From Cryptomeria japonica (Eukaryota > Streptophyta > Pinopsida > Cupressales > Cupressaceae): 60,000 nt of DNA. The notes below the pieces were generated by a model. That model was not told where the DNA came from, made no database searches, and saw only the letters and a program-made list of their open reading frames with translations. The stretch lies in assembly GCF_030272615.1 (NCBI RefSeq), contig NC_081414.1:307379164-307439163 (forward strand). Reading direction: 5' to 3'. The translations under genes were made by a program, and so were the position numbers. Of the stretch, positions 12,387 to 24,600 are shown piece after piece. How positions within the stretch are numbered: the first letter of the stretch is position 1; each line of letters opens with the position of its first letter.

Positions 12387-13015
12387 TCACAACTCACTGA
12401 TTTGACACAAATGAGGTAAATAAGTTGAAAATCATATTTGTTTTGATATTATATAATCAGTTCCATCATACAGTGTTCAAAGATTCAAAGTTTGCAACTC
12501 AAAGACTCAAAAAACACTATTCAAACTTCTATACTTCTCTATAAAGTTATAAATAGTTACAGAATACTCATGTTACCATGTATCTTTCCTATCAATGACT
12601 GAAACCTATGACTCAATAAACTTGGACTTTACAAAATTTCTCAGCCCCTTCCTAAGTGATCATGGTATTCCTTTTATAACCAAGGAATGCAAACAAGCTA
12701 CCGATCACTTAGGAAACTAGAAACTGGAGCAACAATTGAAACTTTTACTTGGCACCTTTGTCTATGGGTATTTAGGATAACATCTTTAACTTAATGAAGG
12801 TCTTCCGTAGTTGTCACAATGAAATCAAGATGCCTTTTCAAACACTTATCCTCCCTGTTAGCATCGCTCAGGTGCCGGGTTATTCTACTCCTCAAAACAG
12901 ACAAAAACAAAATAATCATTCAAATTTCAGTTTGGGCCCTTTTGCCCTAGTTCATTATTACTTCCCATCTGACTACTTCCTTATTTGTAGGCCAAGAAAA
13001 ATTCTTAACCTCCTG
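12387..13015. other. Non-coding spacer
   Basis: AT-rich sequence continuing the locus on the right of gypsy-1. No motif-bearing frame, RNA gene or repeat was recognised. The open frame at 12794-13054 (+) has no support. Confidence 0.5.
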
Positions 13016-16000
13016 TTACTGTCCAACGACCTCATTCCACTGAGCATCACTTAGAACTCGTGCATCGACAACAAACTTAAAAAAATCCACCTCAGTCTTG
13101 TATAGTGTGTCCAACACTTCATTAAACTAGGAATATCTATGTCATTGCCTAGGTAGAGTAAATTCTCTATATTTTTTACGATCATCTCCAATTCATATTT
13201 CTGAACATCCAATTGCTTTATATTTCCCTATTTGTCATATATGGCAAGAATAAAAACACTATAGCCATCAACAAATTTCTACAATTTTCCCTTTATTAGC
13301 TGGTCCTTGCCCTTGAAAAATGAAAACAAAGAGTTCACAGTGCCTACAATCTCCTTGGTGTCAGTTATTTTCTCTGGTAGGTCATCCTTGTAAACTATAG
13401 CAACTTCTAATTTATCCATTAATCTGTTCCTTCCTAACCACACATTGAATAATGGTTCCAAAAATGAAATGGTAGAAAAACACACATCACAAGCTTCCTT
13501 CAGAGAAATGTGAAAGTTATGAACATCTTTAATTTGACTTTTTAACATATCAATTATATGCTGGAGAACCTCCAACAGAGAAAACACCCCTTTCTCATTT
13601 CTGGTTTCCTCCAACATCTCTATCCTCCCAGCATACTCCTCAAGCTGAATCTTGATCTGGCCAGGAAATGCAACCTCAATAGAAACAAGAACAAACTTCT
13701 CAAGTGCATTGGTGGTAGCATCCACCATCTCTGCAATACGGCCATGGGATGTACTCTACATATTGGCCAATTTTTCAATGAGCTCCTTGATTTGTTCCTC
13801 CATCACCGCACTCTTAATTATCTCTTCTTCATACTTCTGTGCAATTACAACTAGCTCCTTATATGTTTCAACATATCTTTTCTGCAAGTCCAATGTTTTA
13901 GCTTTATTCATATAGGAGACATGTGTCATTAAATCTACAATTTCATTATCCTGACTGTCTTGCAAATTCCAAATTAATCCGTCTCCCCTTCTTTCCCCTT
14001 GAATATTCATGAGATGGGGCTTCTGTATAGCGGGGACAAGTGACCAGATTGCAAGTCTCTTGGATTTGGGATCAAATCTCGTTCCTATTACAAAATCTCC
14101 TACATCAACCTCTGATCTGAAAAGAGGATCTGATTTCCTTATGATTTAATCAATAATGAAGGTGTAGCGAATGTACCACCCAGGCAACAACAACATTCCA
14201 CTATTTTCTACAAGGAATCTTGCTTGTTCCACCATTAAATCCTCACTATGAGGATCATACTGCTGGAGGGCTTGAACAATTTGTTCATTTTTCTCTTTAC
14301 CTCCCTCTCTCAAATCCAATTCTTTTGTCAATTCGTTCTTCTTAAGTTTTATTAGGAAACTTTTGAACTCATCTATTTTTATGAAAGAACCATCTTCGAT
14401 AAAAGACTTTGATAGCATAATCCTTTCATCCATGTGAGTAGCCAGACATAAATCCACTTCTCCCACTTCTTCTTCAACTGGCTTCTCCCTAAGCCTCTGT
14501 CTGATAGCTTGAAAATATTTACCTTTCTCAACAACCACTACCTTAGCGGGGTCCTTCCTTACCAATGCTCCTTGTTGCGCAACCTTTTGTCTTTTCACAA
14601 GTGGTTCCCTTACAGATTCCACCTCATCACCACTCTCAACAACGTCAACATCCATTACTAGTTGACCAACAGACGTATTGCCTTGAGAGGACAATTCATC
14701 CTCTCATTCTTGTGGCTCCTTTTGTCTTGGCATTTGAGCCATTAATTCCTCATAAGCATTGAGCATCTTCTCCATTCTTTCAAAACAACCCTCTTGATGA
14801 TTAAAAACAACAAAAGTGGGGTCACTCTCTTTGAATTCTTGTTCTAACCTCATCAAATTACCCCATTTCCTTCTTCTGTCTTGCACAATAGTCCTTTCCA
14901 TAAAATTCCCGACTACATCCTCTTCATCAAGAGGCTCATGATGTTTGACTTGTGCCCAAGGTGTCATTCTCTTTAGTGCAAGTTTTATAAACTGCTCAGG
15001 ATCACAAAACCTAGAATAAGCAGTTACCGTTCTGTATTGTTTTAACAAATTATTAATTTCATCTAAGGATCTTTTGCCAATGGTAAAGTCAGGAACTACC
15101 CACAACCTAGGCAAAAACGTGCCCTTTTTGTGAGGTAATAAATATTCTTTATCAATTAAAGTGAGCTGCCAAATGAATTCAAATATGGCTAATCTCATTG
15201 GAACAAATTTTGGTAAAATGTGTGGGGGTTGAGGACACCCATATACCCTCATGTCAGTAAAATTATCAAAGAAATAAAAATCCTCCTAGTTATGAGTAAT
15301 GGGCCAATTAGGGATAGATTGTCGTGGCCTCAAAAGCCTCGTCACACTTAGGATAAGTCTTTCTTTCTTTGTTCCTAACATATCTGTGATAGGTAAAATA
15401 ATTAAATTTTGAAAATAAAGAAAAGAGGAATGGTAAGTGCTACTATTCCACACGTGTCCACTTTTGTATTGGCATACGCATGTCAAACTCCACTCTTTGT
15501 ACCAATTCTTTGTCCATCTTGTCTTCATTGTAGTGCAAAATTAGGTGTATCAATATGGAATAGTATTTGAAATTAATGAAAAAAACATTCTTTTGGATGT
15601 CCACCAAGGCATCATGGATGTGTTGACCAAATATCCCACATAATCATAATCTGTATTGACTTCTGGGTGCTGGATGTTCATTGCCATCATCAGAAGCTCA
15701 GCTGGCACTGTACTGCTTCCATCCATCCCCAACTCCTTACATATTTTATGAACTGTGCACTTCATATAGAAATGGAAAGTACTCAAATCTAACAACTCCT
15801 CCACATTGTCAGTAATTGGAATCAGAGACCGACTGCCAAACCTAGGCATGTATCGGGGAATTGCGTGCTTCTTCAGAACATTCTTATGATTCTCGTAATT
15901 CTTCTTTTCTCTATCTAGGTCTATATCCGTGCAAGTTGCACCAGATGTTTGGAAAGCTTAAACAAAATTGGCCCTATTGATGGTAATTAGGGCAGATTTA

Positions 16001-16359
16001 TCCTTCTTTCAAATTACCCTATCCATAGGGCAATATGCCTTCGCCAACTCTCTAACTAGGTCCACATCCATGTATACATCAGGCACAACCAGTTTAGCCA
16101 TGTTCATGTTGCAAGGATTGGACATGGGCACTCCCTTTACCATGTTGTTCTAGAAGTATGAAAATAGGTAAGTGCCATAAATATCAGGGGTCTTTGAGTT
16201 TCTACACTGGCTGCATGTGTCTTTCCAAGCATACTCATTCATGGACAACCCATTAGATGTCCCTATCAGCAATTCAATAAAGTCTTCTGAATACTTCATC
16301 TCTCTAGTTGATTTTCTCCCTGACGCTTGAGAACTGCTGCTACTCATCGCTCTACTCAT
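13016..16359 (-). pseudogene. Decayed long ORF of unknown function (about 1,100 codons)
   Basis: Seven readable fragments between 16359 and 13279 lie in the same minus-strand frame: 16150-16359, 15550-15849, 15286-15528, 14704-15252, 14146-14694, 13756-14010 and 13279-13728. This argues for one ancestral protein interrupted by about ten stops. A pair of compensating frameshifts lies near 15615 and 15435, where the next frame reads better, and the 3' end drifts out of frame and stops near 13016. The start ATG (16359) is followed by a Ser-rich N-terminus, MSRAMSSSSSQASGRKS. The middle is acidic and charged with a KRQKV basic patch. The C-terminal 250 residues are rich in E, K, L and Q and look helical or coiled-coil. 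I see no catalytic, zinc-finger or membrane motif. A TATA-like site lies 170 bp upstream. It could be a host-gene relic or the gag-like ORF of an unrecognised element. Confidence 0.62.
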
Positions 16360-16528
16360 CGTCTTAAAGAATACAACTTCAAATTATGCACAATTACAAC
16401 TATACCAAAGAACTTGACACCTTCAACAACTTGCAGTTGCAGAGAGAAAGCTACCACTCACACTGTCAACACTCAGATAAAGGCTCATAAATCATTGCGA
16501 GTGTGCAAAATCCTTAACACAATACTCC

Positions 16529-16537
16529 CTTTATAAT
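16529..16537 (-). promoter_or_regulatory. TATA-like box upstream of the 16359 ORF
   Basis: The minus strand reads ATTATAAAGGG about 170 bp upstream of the ATG at 16359. The intervening sequence has no in-frame ATG-rich clutter and resembles a 5' UTR. The placement fits a TATA box with a leader of about 140 nt. It is an inference from position and composition only. Confidence 0.4.
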
Positions 16538-16539
16538 TT

Positions 16540-17099
16540 TTTGGCCTTGAAAGAACTAGCTGTCATCTTGGCCATTAATGCTCATGCATTCGGCCATTAA
16601 AATTTTAAAACTACAAACTAGCTATAAAAACAATAATCTCATAATGAGTTGTATGCAAAATTTATAAACTACGTTAGAATGAAATTTCACTTTAGTATTT
16701 ACTCAGCAAAAGGCACCAAAACAATCCACATGTCAATTCATCATTTGTCCCGACCCTTTATTTTCATACACGTCAGCAATCCTCGTCAAGTCATTAAAAC
16801 ATGTGGTACACAGTCATCAACTCTTTGCCTGAAAAATTACCCGTTAGAAAATCTGGCGACCTAGAGACAAGCCCTTACGACTCTATCTCCAACTCACAAG
16901 TTGAAAATTCTAAGCCTTCATAACCTCAAGAGGTAGCAATTGAGAGCTACTGAACCGCCACTCGCCAATTCTCGACCTCAAAATGTTAAGTCCTCATCAC
17001 CACAACGACCTGGAGATAGTGGTAACTTTAACCCTTGTTGTGTACTCGCCAACATAATACTGTTTATCTCTTAACCACTAGCTCTTCACTCGCAAGCTC
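16540..17099. other. Non-coding region upstream of the decayed ORF
   Basis: No gene was seen. From about 16850 the sequence becomes enriched in short words such as CTCGC, GCTAG and GCGAC that also make up the tandem repeat starting near 17100. It may be a more diverged part of the same array. Confidence 0.45.
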
Positions 17100-18010
17100 A
17101 TGGCTTGATCACATCTTTAGACATTTAACCTCGCGAGCTGGTGATTACCATAAAACTTAACCACAAACGATCTAGTCGCTAGCTTGCGACCTAAAAATGC
17201 TAACATTAAACAAACATGAGAGCTAGCGACAACTGTATGAAATGACTTACTCACTAACTCTCGCAGCTATAATGCATGACATCAAACCAACTCGAGACCA
17301 AAGTAATTTCATTAACAATATTCAGCTCGCTAACATAAAACACTAACACCCAAAAAGCTAGAGACCTCAAGATTTAAACCCAAACCAACTTGTCGCCATC
17401 TCGCAGCTTGATCACATCTTCAAACATTTAACCTCATGAGTTGGCGATAACCATAAAACTTAACCACAAACTATCTAGTCACTAGCTCATGACCTAAAAA
17501 TGCTAACATTAAACAAACATGAGAGCTAGCGACAACTATATGAAATGACTTACTCGCTAACTCTCATGGCCGTAATGCATGATATCAGACCAATGCGAGA
17601 CCTCGCAACCAAAGCAATTTCATTAACAATCTCTAGCTCGCTAACATAAAATGCTAACACCTAAAAAGATAGAGACCTTACGATGTAAAACCAAACCAAG
17701 TTGTCGCTAGCTCGTGGCTTGATCACCTCGCGAGCTAGTGATAACCATAAAACTTAACTACAAACTGTCTAGTCACTAGCTCACGACCTAAAAATGCTAA
17801 CATTAAACAAACATGAGAGCTAGTGACAACTGTATGAAATGACTTACTCACTAACTCTCGCAGCTATAATGCATTACATTAGACCAACTCAAGACCTCGC
17901 TACCAAAGCAATTTCATTAACAATATCTAGCTCGCTAACATAAAACACTAACGCCCAAAAAGCTGGAGACCTCGTGATTCAAACCCAAACCAACACTCGC
18001 TAACTTGCCA
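17100..18010. repeat. Tandem repeat, about 300-bp unit, three copies
   Basis: The phrase 'ccataaaactta' recurs at 17148, 17451 and 17745, giving periods of 303 and 294 bp. The units also share 'cttgatcac' at their start, then 'aaatgctaacattaaacaaa', 'aaatgacttact', 'taatgcat' and 'caaagcaatttcattaac'. Copy three lacks about 15 bp after 'cttgatcac'. Each unit carries several CTCGC/GCGAG and GCTAGCGAC-like words in both orientations. The copies are diverged by more than a few percent. It contains no coding frame. It is either a local satellite or the repetitive promoter-distal part of an unidentified element. Confidence 0.85.
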
Positions 18011-18949
18011 CTTAAAATGTTAAACATGAAAATGATCCACGAGTTAGAGATGAAACATAAAACATGTCTGACCGACCATTTGAGTACCCTTGACGTTGAC
18101 ATGGACAAATAAAGAGAGGACAACTCAGATTTTCAATGCATGACAACTAGCCAACGAACGCAAAAAATAAACACAAAAATCTAATCGCCATGAACATGAC
18201 TAGAACTCGGGAAAAGGCACTTCCATAAAAATAGAGGATAAACCAACGACATGAATCTAAGCTCGACATGACATAGCCAAAAAAATTGTAGTCCTAGCAG
18301 GTGTGACCCTTGAAGTCAAACGGACTTTGTCTGGTCTTCCCGATATGAATGGTATTGGGGATTTTTGAATTTGGACAATTTGAAGAAGGGAATATATCAT
18401 ATTTTAAGACATAAAATATGATCACAGAGGACATATTGAGCCTTGGAGTTGGCATTTTGGAAAAATGGAAAAAATGTTGTTCTAACATCATGTTAGGCAT
18501 TTAATGTAGAAAGGTTCTAACAGTTATGCAATATAAATAATTTTATAGATCTTGTGACACAAATTGTTGTATTTCATGTTAAGAATAATGTGAAACCAAT
18601 TTACAAAAGATAATATATATTCAAGATTCAAACTTCATGCATAACTAAATATATTCTGCTAGCTCTAAGATTCAAGAGTCTAAATCTCTAAAACTAGAAC
18701 TAAAATATATAGTAACAGTCAACATGCAGTTACAAATAGCTATCAGAAACTAAATTCTAATCATTTACTAATAATTCAAATTCACAATTAAAAATATGAA
18801 AGAAGTATCCATTTTGATTGATAATTTCAAGGAATGCAATATAAAAAATCATCAACAACTATAGTTTTGTTACTTGTAAATTGTAATAACTAGTATGACT
18901 CAAGAAGTGCAGTATAAATACCTGAAAACTGACTACTAATTCACTTACA
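18011..18949. other. Non-coding, AT-rich spacer
   Basis: No supported gene, RNA or repeat. The minus-strand frame at 18294-18500 has no motif and is taken as chance. Confidence 0.5.
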
Positions 18950-21674
18950 GGACTCGATCTAGACTCTGAGGCTTATACATCCCAAATGGACTCAAGATCA
19001 TGAACCTAACTAGTACTAATAGGTCCATCTTCATTTTGAGTTGGGTATTCAAAAATTTCTTCGTCTTCAATTTCATGTTGACTTTAAGATCCATCATTTG
19101 TGTCAGCACTAGCAGTAACACCACTAGCTTTTGAAGTATTGTACAACCCTCAACTTTCACGCATGGAATTCTAGATTGCCAGTGCCCTATCATAAGGAAA
19201 ATCTCTGACATTATATTGAGTTACAAACAACCTCAAGCAAGTTTCCAAATTTTTGTCTAGTTTGTTTATGATCTTCGATTTCAGAAGCCCTAATGTACTG
19301 AAAACTCTCTCATCTTCCACCGACCCCAATATCATTGGTTGCCATAAATCAACAAGTTTGAACTATTCTGGTATCAAAGTATGCAATACTTCACTTTGAT
19401 CTATCATTTTCCAAAGCCTTGTTATTGATCCAAGTTCAAATGGATTCTCGAAGTTTTCAGACTGCTGTTTCATACACAATGCAAAGCATTTACATTGTTT
19501 TTTAAGATGATCTGAATTTAAAATTCCTTCTATTGGCTATCCATTGCAATATGCATATTTTGAAAATGTGAATATCAATTCCTTTAGTTTTTTATAAAAC
19601 ACCTTTGCGTCATTTGGATTATCTCCAAATGAATGCCAAAATTGAGGATACACACAACCCATGGCTTCAAGTATTTCTTCTCGAGGGAATCTTTCATGAA
19701 TCTCAGTTGAAAGTTCGTATGCAATAGACTTTAAATTACAACTAACAAATTTAACAATCCTGTCAAAATCTTCCTTTTTAACTGGCAGTGCTCTGCCTCA
19801 CTTGCCCATATTAGATTGGTGTATTGGTATCTGAAATACTTTTACAAAGACACATAACTCATTTTTTGCATTGAAATGTAAAAAAAATTCAACATGATTC
19901 AAATCTGTAATTATCTGCCACCTAAAAAAATTTGGGCTTTGCCTTGTTAGATCTAAATATAGACCATCCAGGGCCAAGCATGTCATTTTACGTAGAGTTC
20001 TATACTCATTGGTATACATAGTTTTGTCTTGGGCTTTCTTAACAAGTTTGTTCATTGAATCCAACATGGGGAGAAGACTAACTAAAGTTAACAGAGTATC
20101 TATATCACTTAACTTATGTAAGAGATCAGGAGCTTTGTCTACTATGAGGCGTTGCTCATACATTAGTTAGATCAAGGATTGATATTCTGCTAGAACTTGT
20201 TCTGCTGGTCCATGCAAGGAGATCCATCTAGTCTCAACATCCTTGAGAAGCTTGTTTCCTATCGTTACTCCCTCAACAAAAGTCTAAAATTTTGCAAAAC
20301 ATTTAGGACTTCGACATAAGTATGAGTGGAGCTTGTGGACCAAATCTTCAAATTTTGACACTGTAGGGAAATTTCTTACAATTCTATATGTTAATTTCAT
20401 TCGATGGGCCATGTAGTTAATGCCAAGAATGTATGGTGCAATACTTGTTTGTAATTTTGTGCATAGACCGGTTCTTTGACCTTGCATTACTACAGCTCCA
20501 TCAGCTCCAACACACACCAACTTCTTGGCAATTGTCAAGTCATCCATACCAGAAATTTCATTCAAAGCTTTCTTAACTACCAAATATAAATTTTCTACTG
20601 TTGAATTTCCCCTCATTTTACAAACACAGAGTAGATGAGCTCGGCGGACGTGTTCTTTTTACGGTATACACATGCCTACAGACCCAAGTAGTGTTATCTA
20701 CCGCAGTAACTTCATCTATGGATAATGAAATGAATTTTGACTCTTTTACACTCTCTTGTAAATTTTTCTTTTCCACCTCAGCGAGGCAATTTTCCATTTC
20801 CCATCCAGTGTTTATTGACCAATGTGACATAGGATAGTGAGGAACATTCAAAAAAGATAATAAATTACTATATTCTGGGAAATATTTCGTAGGACACCCT
20901 CTCAATAGAATATGAAAAATAACACTCATCTGAATAGTCTTTGCCAGGTTTGCATCTTTCGCTACATGTTCAAGCCCAACCTTCATTGTATTTCAACTAT
21001 TACCAATCAGTGTCATTTTGTGGTTATGCTCTTTATATTCCATGACATACTTAGCATGAAGACATTCTTCCTTTGATTTCCATCTTACTACTGGTGTTTC
21101 CTTTCCGTTTATGATTTGTTTTTCATAAACCTTACCAATATGCTTTTCTATGGTGTCAAGATTTAGCTGCAACTTCTTCTCTCTTTTAGTTTTCTAGCTA
21201 CAAATCCTACACCTGCATTATGTTGGTTGTTCATAATTGTTTGGGACTAGTTCAATGAATGGGCACTTTGCTACCCAATCAAGCTTAAAGCTCCTTGTCA
21301 TCTCCCACTCCCGCCCCATTTTTACTTTTCTTTTTCTTTTCTTCCTACCAACATCATCTCTAGTGCTAGCATTTTCATTCAAGTGAATTATCTCATTGTG
21401 CGTATCCCTTACAACATCTTCTTCCATGTTGGTATTTTCATCCTCATTTGATGCATTTAACTCAATGACAATCCCACCTTGTGGTGGTGGTGAGCTTTGG
21501 TGATTGGCTTCTGCAACTGCAGAAGTTGATGGACCAGAAACTTTGCCAATTCTAAAGTAAGACTTTATTGTAGTATCTCTAAGTTTTAGGCATTTTGATG
21601 GCCTCCCAATCCCTTCACCGCCCTAATGAGTCTTACCCTTGTCTGACATCCCAATCCCTTCAACACCCTAAGGA
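18950..21674 (-). pseudogene. hAT-family transposase pseudogene (main part)
   Basis: hAT transposases cut and paste DNA. Readable blocks, N to C: 21218-21427 with a zinc-finger-like 'DWVAKCPFIE' and, just beyond a stop, 'CRCRICS'; 20618-20986 with 'LSIDEVTAVDNTTWV', a position like the first catalytic Asp of DUF4371-type hAT proteins; 20284-20616 with 'LVCVGADGAVVMQG', like the second Asp; 19798-20163, a helical insertion domain; and the C-terminal dimerisation block near 19230-19340, 'EDERVFSTLGLLKSK'. The blocks lie in three frames with many stops. The N-terminal end is cut at 21674 by the copia array and continues at 36852. No terminal inverted repeats were identified. The minus-strand frame at 18945-19211 is an out-of-frame shadow of the C-terminus. 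Confidence 0.8.
21605..21674 (-). repeat. 45-bp in-frame coding repeat in the hAT N-terminus
   Basis: The word 'cccaatccctt' recurs at 21605 and 21650, a 45-bp (15-codon) period, with a third related unit at about 36866-36912 beyond the copia insertion. The encoded unit is about M/R-S/P-D-K-G-K-T-x-x-G-G-E-G-I-G. It belonged to one array before the copia elements split it. Confidence 0.6.
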
Positions 21675-21679
21675 GTCTT
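21675..21679. repeat. Target site duplication of the copia array (left)
   Basis: GTCTT abuts the TGTTGAACA end of the left LTR. The right flank at 36847-36851 is GTATT, one mismatch. The hAT reading frame supports GTCTT as the ancestral site. Confidence 0.75.
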
Positions 21680-22854
21680 TGTTGAACATAGAGTACCACT
21701 GAGAGGGGGGTGAATCAATGGTTTCTAAATCATTTTATTTTTAAACAACTTTGGATTACCAGTTATCACCCTAAGCACTAAACAATCAAACTGGTTACTC
21801 TTTCTCTACTGGTTAGACCCTCTCACCAGTTCACTTGCTAACTCATTGTGCAACTTTCCCAAAACAAAATCTAAGGAAGATGATCTTTCTCCTTGCTCAG
21901 GTTTTCACTCTCACTCTTTGCATCAATCATCAACTGATTTCTATCTCGAGCTCACATATTTATCTTCTAGGGTTCCCACCAAAAAAGAATTCAAATAGTG
22001 TCATGTTAGGTTTTGTCTTCACCAACTTGATCCGTATTAGATTTGATCCGATATTCATTTATAGAGAGATAATCTGCATGTCATCGATCAACACCACCAA
22101 TGCCTCGCATTCCAATGTGCATGTTTGAAATCTAGAGGTCTGCACCATGCTTTTTTGCTTTTCTTTGTCACACGCCATTAATGGCTTAGTTGTTTCCTTC
22201 AACAAATGGGTATGAAGATCAAATCTTCTTGTAGGATAAGTCCAATCACTTTCCAACATGTCTTCCTCGAGCCACAATATTCTAACATCCTCCATGACTT
22301 GCGGGTTCTTCATAAAAGTTGACTTGCTTGCTGACTGTTATGTCAATGCACACTTCACCGGCCTATGTACTATCATCACCTGGCTTCTAGTTATCATCTT
22401 TGTTGACATCCACCTATGCTTGGTTTTCTATGTTGGTTTGACATTATTCATTGACCAAGATTGACTACTAGTTCAACTCACCTTACTGGTAACACCTATC
22501 TCCATCGGTGGGCCTTCATACCCGTAGACATCTTCTTTGTCGCTGAAACTACTTGGCCTTCCATCAAACATGTTGGTTCTATTACTCAGTCCATCTACCA
22601 ACAATATTTATCTTCTCTGAGTATACCAGTTTACATCCTTCAGTCTTTCTCTTGCTTGCCTTACCAATGGTCCTGTTTTACTAGTAGATGACACATTTCA
22701 TGTGTACCAGTAACCTTCCTTCTGTCTGCTTACTCACATATGGATTGATAGCATCATGTCTTACTTCTCCTATATCGATCACCACTTCTTACACAATGGT
22801 GACCATGCCAAACCAATTGACATCAGTGACAACTTAATGTCAATAATGCCAACA
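21680..22854 (-). repeat. Copia LTR A (3' LTR of unit A, internally deleted)
   Basis: It runs from TGTTGAACA to GCCAACA (on the minus strand TGTTGGC..TTCAACA). Compared with LTR C it lacks about 478 bp at position 21793, corresponding to about 35299-35776. The four bases TGGT occur at both ends of the lost segment, a microhomology-type deletion. A TATA-like ATAAATATG (minus strand, near 21955) is shared with LTRs B and C. Confidence 0.88.
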
Positions 22855-22870
22855 ATCTCTCCCTTTGGTA
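22855..22870 (-). promoter_or_regulatory. Polypurine tract of copia unit A
   Basis: The minus strand reads CCAAAGGGAGAGAT against the TGTTGGC start of LTR A. Further upstream (minus strand), near 22911-22980, more purine runs of the CAAAGGGGGAG type occur. Confidence 0.75.
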
Positions 22871-23118
22871 TTGATGTCAATTTATTGCAAGACTCTACAC
22901 CGGTCTTATTTCTCCCCCTTTGACACAATGACAAAGGGTCAGGGTACTGAATACTCCCCCTTTGATTCATACCTATCCCCCCCTTAGTCAAATCTTCTCT
23001 AGTGATTACAACCAGCACTGAAACATACAACCTTGGACTTTCCCTATGATCAACATGTGGTTCAAGAGTTATAGATGCTGCTATGAACTCCCCCTGAACC
23101 ATATAAATCCTTACCAAC

Positions 23119-24480
23119 TTAAGTGCATAAGGCAGGTGAAACAACTCCCAACTTGTGTCTTAAGTACTCAAAAGCGCTTACCAACAATGGTTTGGTGAAA
23201 ATGTCTGCCACTTGTTCTCCTGTAGGGACATAGTCCATCTTTACTTCCTTTCCTTCAACCTTCTCTGGGAGAAAATGATACTTGATGGCTATATGTTTTG
23301 TCCTGGAATGTATCATTGGATTCTTTGATATGTTGATGGCACTTGAATTATCACACTAGATGGGAATATGATTAGAGATGTCCACCTGTATGTCCTTGAG
23401 GGTTTGCTTCATCCAAAGCACCCGAGAGCAGCATGTAGTAGCAACAATGCATTCTTCTTTAGCAGTTGATAGGGAGTCTGAATCTTGCTTCTTGTTATTC
23501 CATGAGACCAACTAGTCACCAAGGAAGAATGCACCACCACTTGTGCTCTTACGCTCATCAATGAGACCTTCCCAACTAGCATTAGTGTATTCTTTCAAGA
23601 TTAATTCCCCTTGTTTAGGGTACCACAAACCATAATTGAGTGTTCCTTGCATGTACTTAAAAATTTTGCTTACGACATTTTTATGTGACTACTTAGGTGT
23701 AGCTTGAAATATAGCCACCATGCACAATGCATGCACTATATCTGGTCTAGAAGAAGTAAGATACAATAAGTTGCCTATCATGGATCTATACAATATCTGA
23801 TCCATCACCAGTGATTCATAATTCTTCCTTAGTTTTCTTCCGGTCACCATGGGAGTACTTACCAGTTTGCAATCCTCCATTTGAAATTTATTCAACATAT
23901 CATTTATATACTTGGTTTGTGAGATAAAGATTCCCTTATCTTGCTGTGATATCTGCAAACCAAGGAAGTATGTCAATTCTGGAAGCATTGACATCTTAAA
24001 CTCTGACTACATTTGATTAGCAAATGCTTTGTAAAGGGTGTCCTTGTTGCGTCCAAAAATAATGTCATCTACATACACAACCACAATGATCATGTGGTTT
24101 ACATCTTTCTTGATGTATAAATTGTTGTCAACACTCCTCTTTTTGAATCCTTTCTCCTTCAAGTACTGATCTAGCCTTGAATACCATGCTCTAGGATCTT
24201 ACTTTAAACCATATAGCGCTTTCTTTAACTGGCACACAAAGCTTTCATCATCATGTAGAAGAAACCCTTCCGGTTGCTCCATGTACACTTCTTCACCCAA
24301 ATTTCCATTGAGGAAGGCAAATTTTACATCCATTTGATATACTTTATAACCCTTGTAGGTAGAAAAGGTTAGAAACATTCTAATTGCTTCTAATCTAGCT
24401 ACACATGCAAATGCTTATTCATTATGGGAAAGTTTTCTCCTAGTCTGGAAACCATCACTCTTATTACTTAAAATCTTCTC
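23119..24480 (-). pseudogene. pol: Copia unit A reverse transcriptase/RNase H, N-terminal deletion
   Basis: This is the RVT_2-type RT followed by RNase H. The catalytic motif VVVYVDDIIFG is intact near 24050-24090. 23689-23994 holds 'YFLGLQISQ', 'STPM' and 'YRSMIGNLLYLT', the standard block after the copia RT palm. 23119-23316 is the RNase H end, with 'SRTKHIAIKYHFL' and 'GEQVADIFTKPL'. Compared with unit B, about 270 bp of the RT N-terminus are missing at about 24413-24421, with a TTCAT-like microhomology. Many stops interrupt the rest. The pol stop is at 23119. Confidence 0.85.
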
Positions 24481-24600
24481 TTCAGGGTGGTTCATCTACA
24501 CATACCGGTTTGGAGCCTTTTTGGACGCTTCTTCCAGTTTATTGTTTGAGTGAGCTTCCTCACCTTCATCATTAGAATCATCATACCAATTTACCTGTGA

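Noticed and set aside
18945-19211. Minus-strand frame at the hAT C-terminus
   Set aside because: It is out of phase with the dimerisation block (EDERVFSTLG) read in the neighbouring frame.
22779-23144. 121-codon minus-strand frame between pol and LTR A, considered as an env-like ORF
   Set aside because: It runs across the pol end, PPT and LTR border, lacks a signal peptide or membrane segment, and is absent from unit B.
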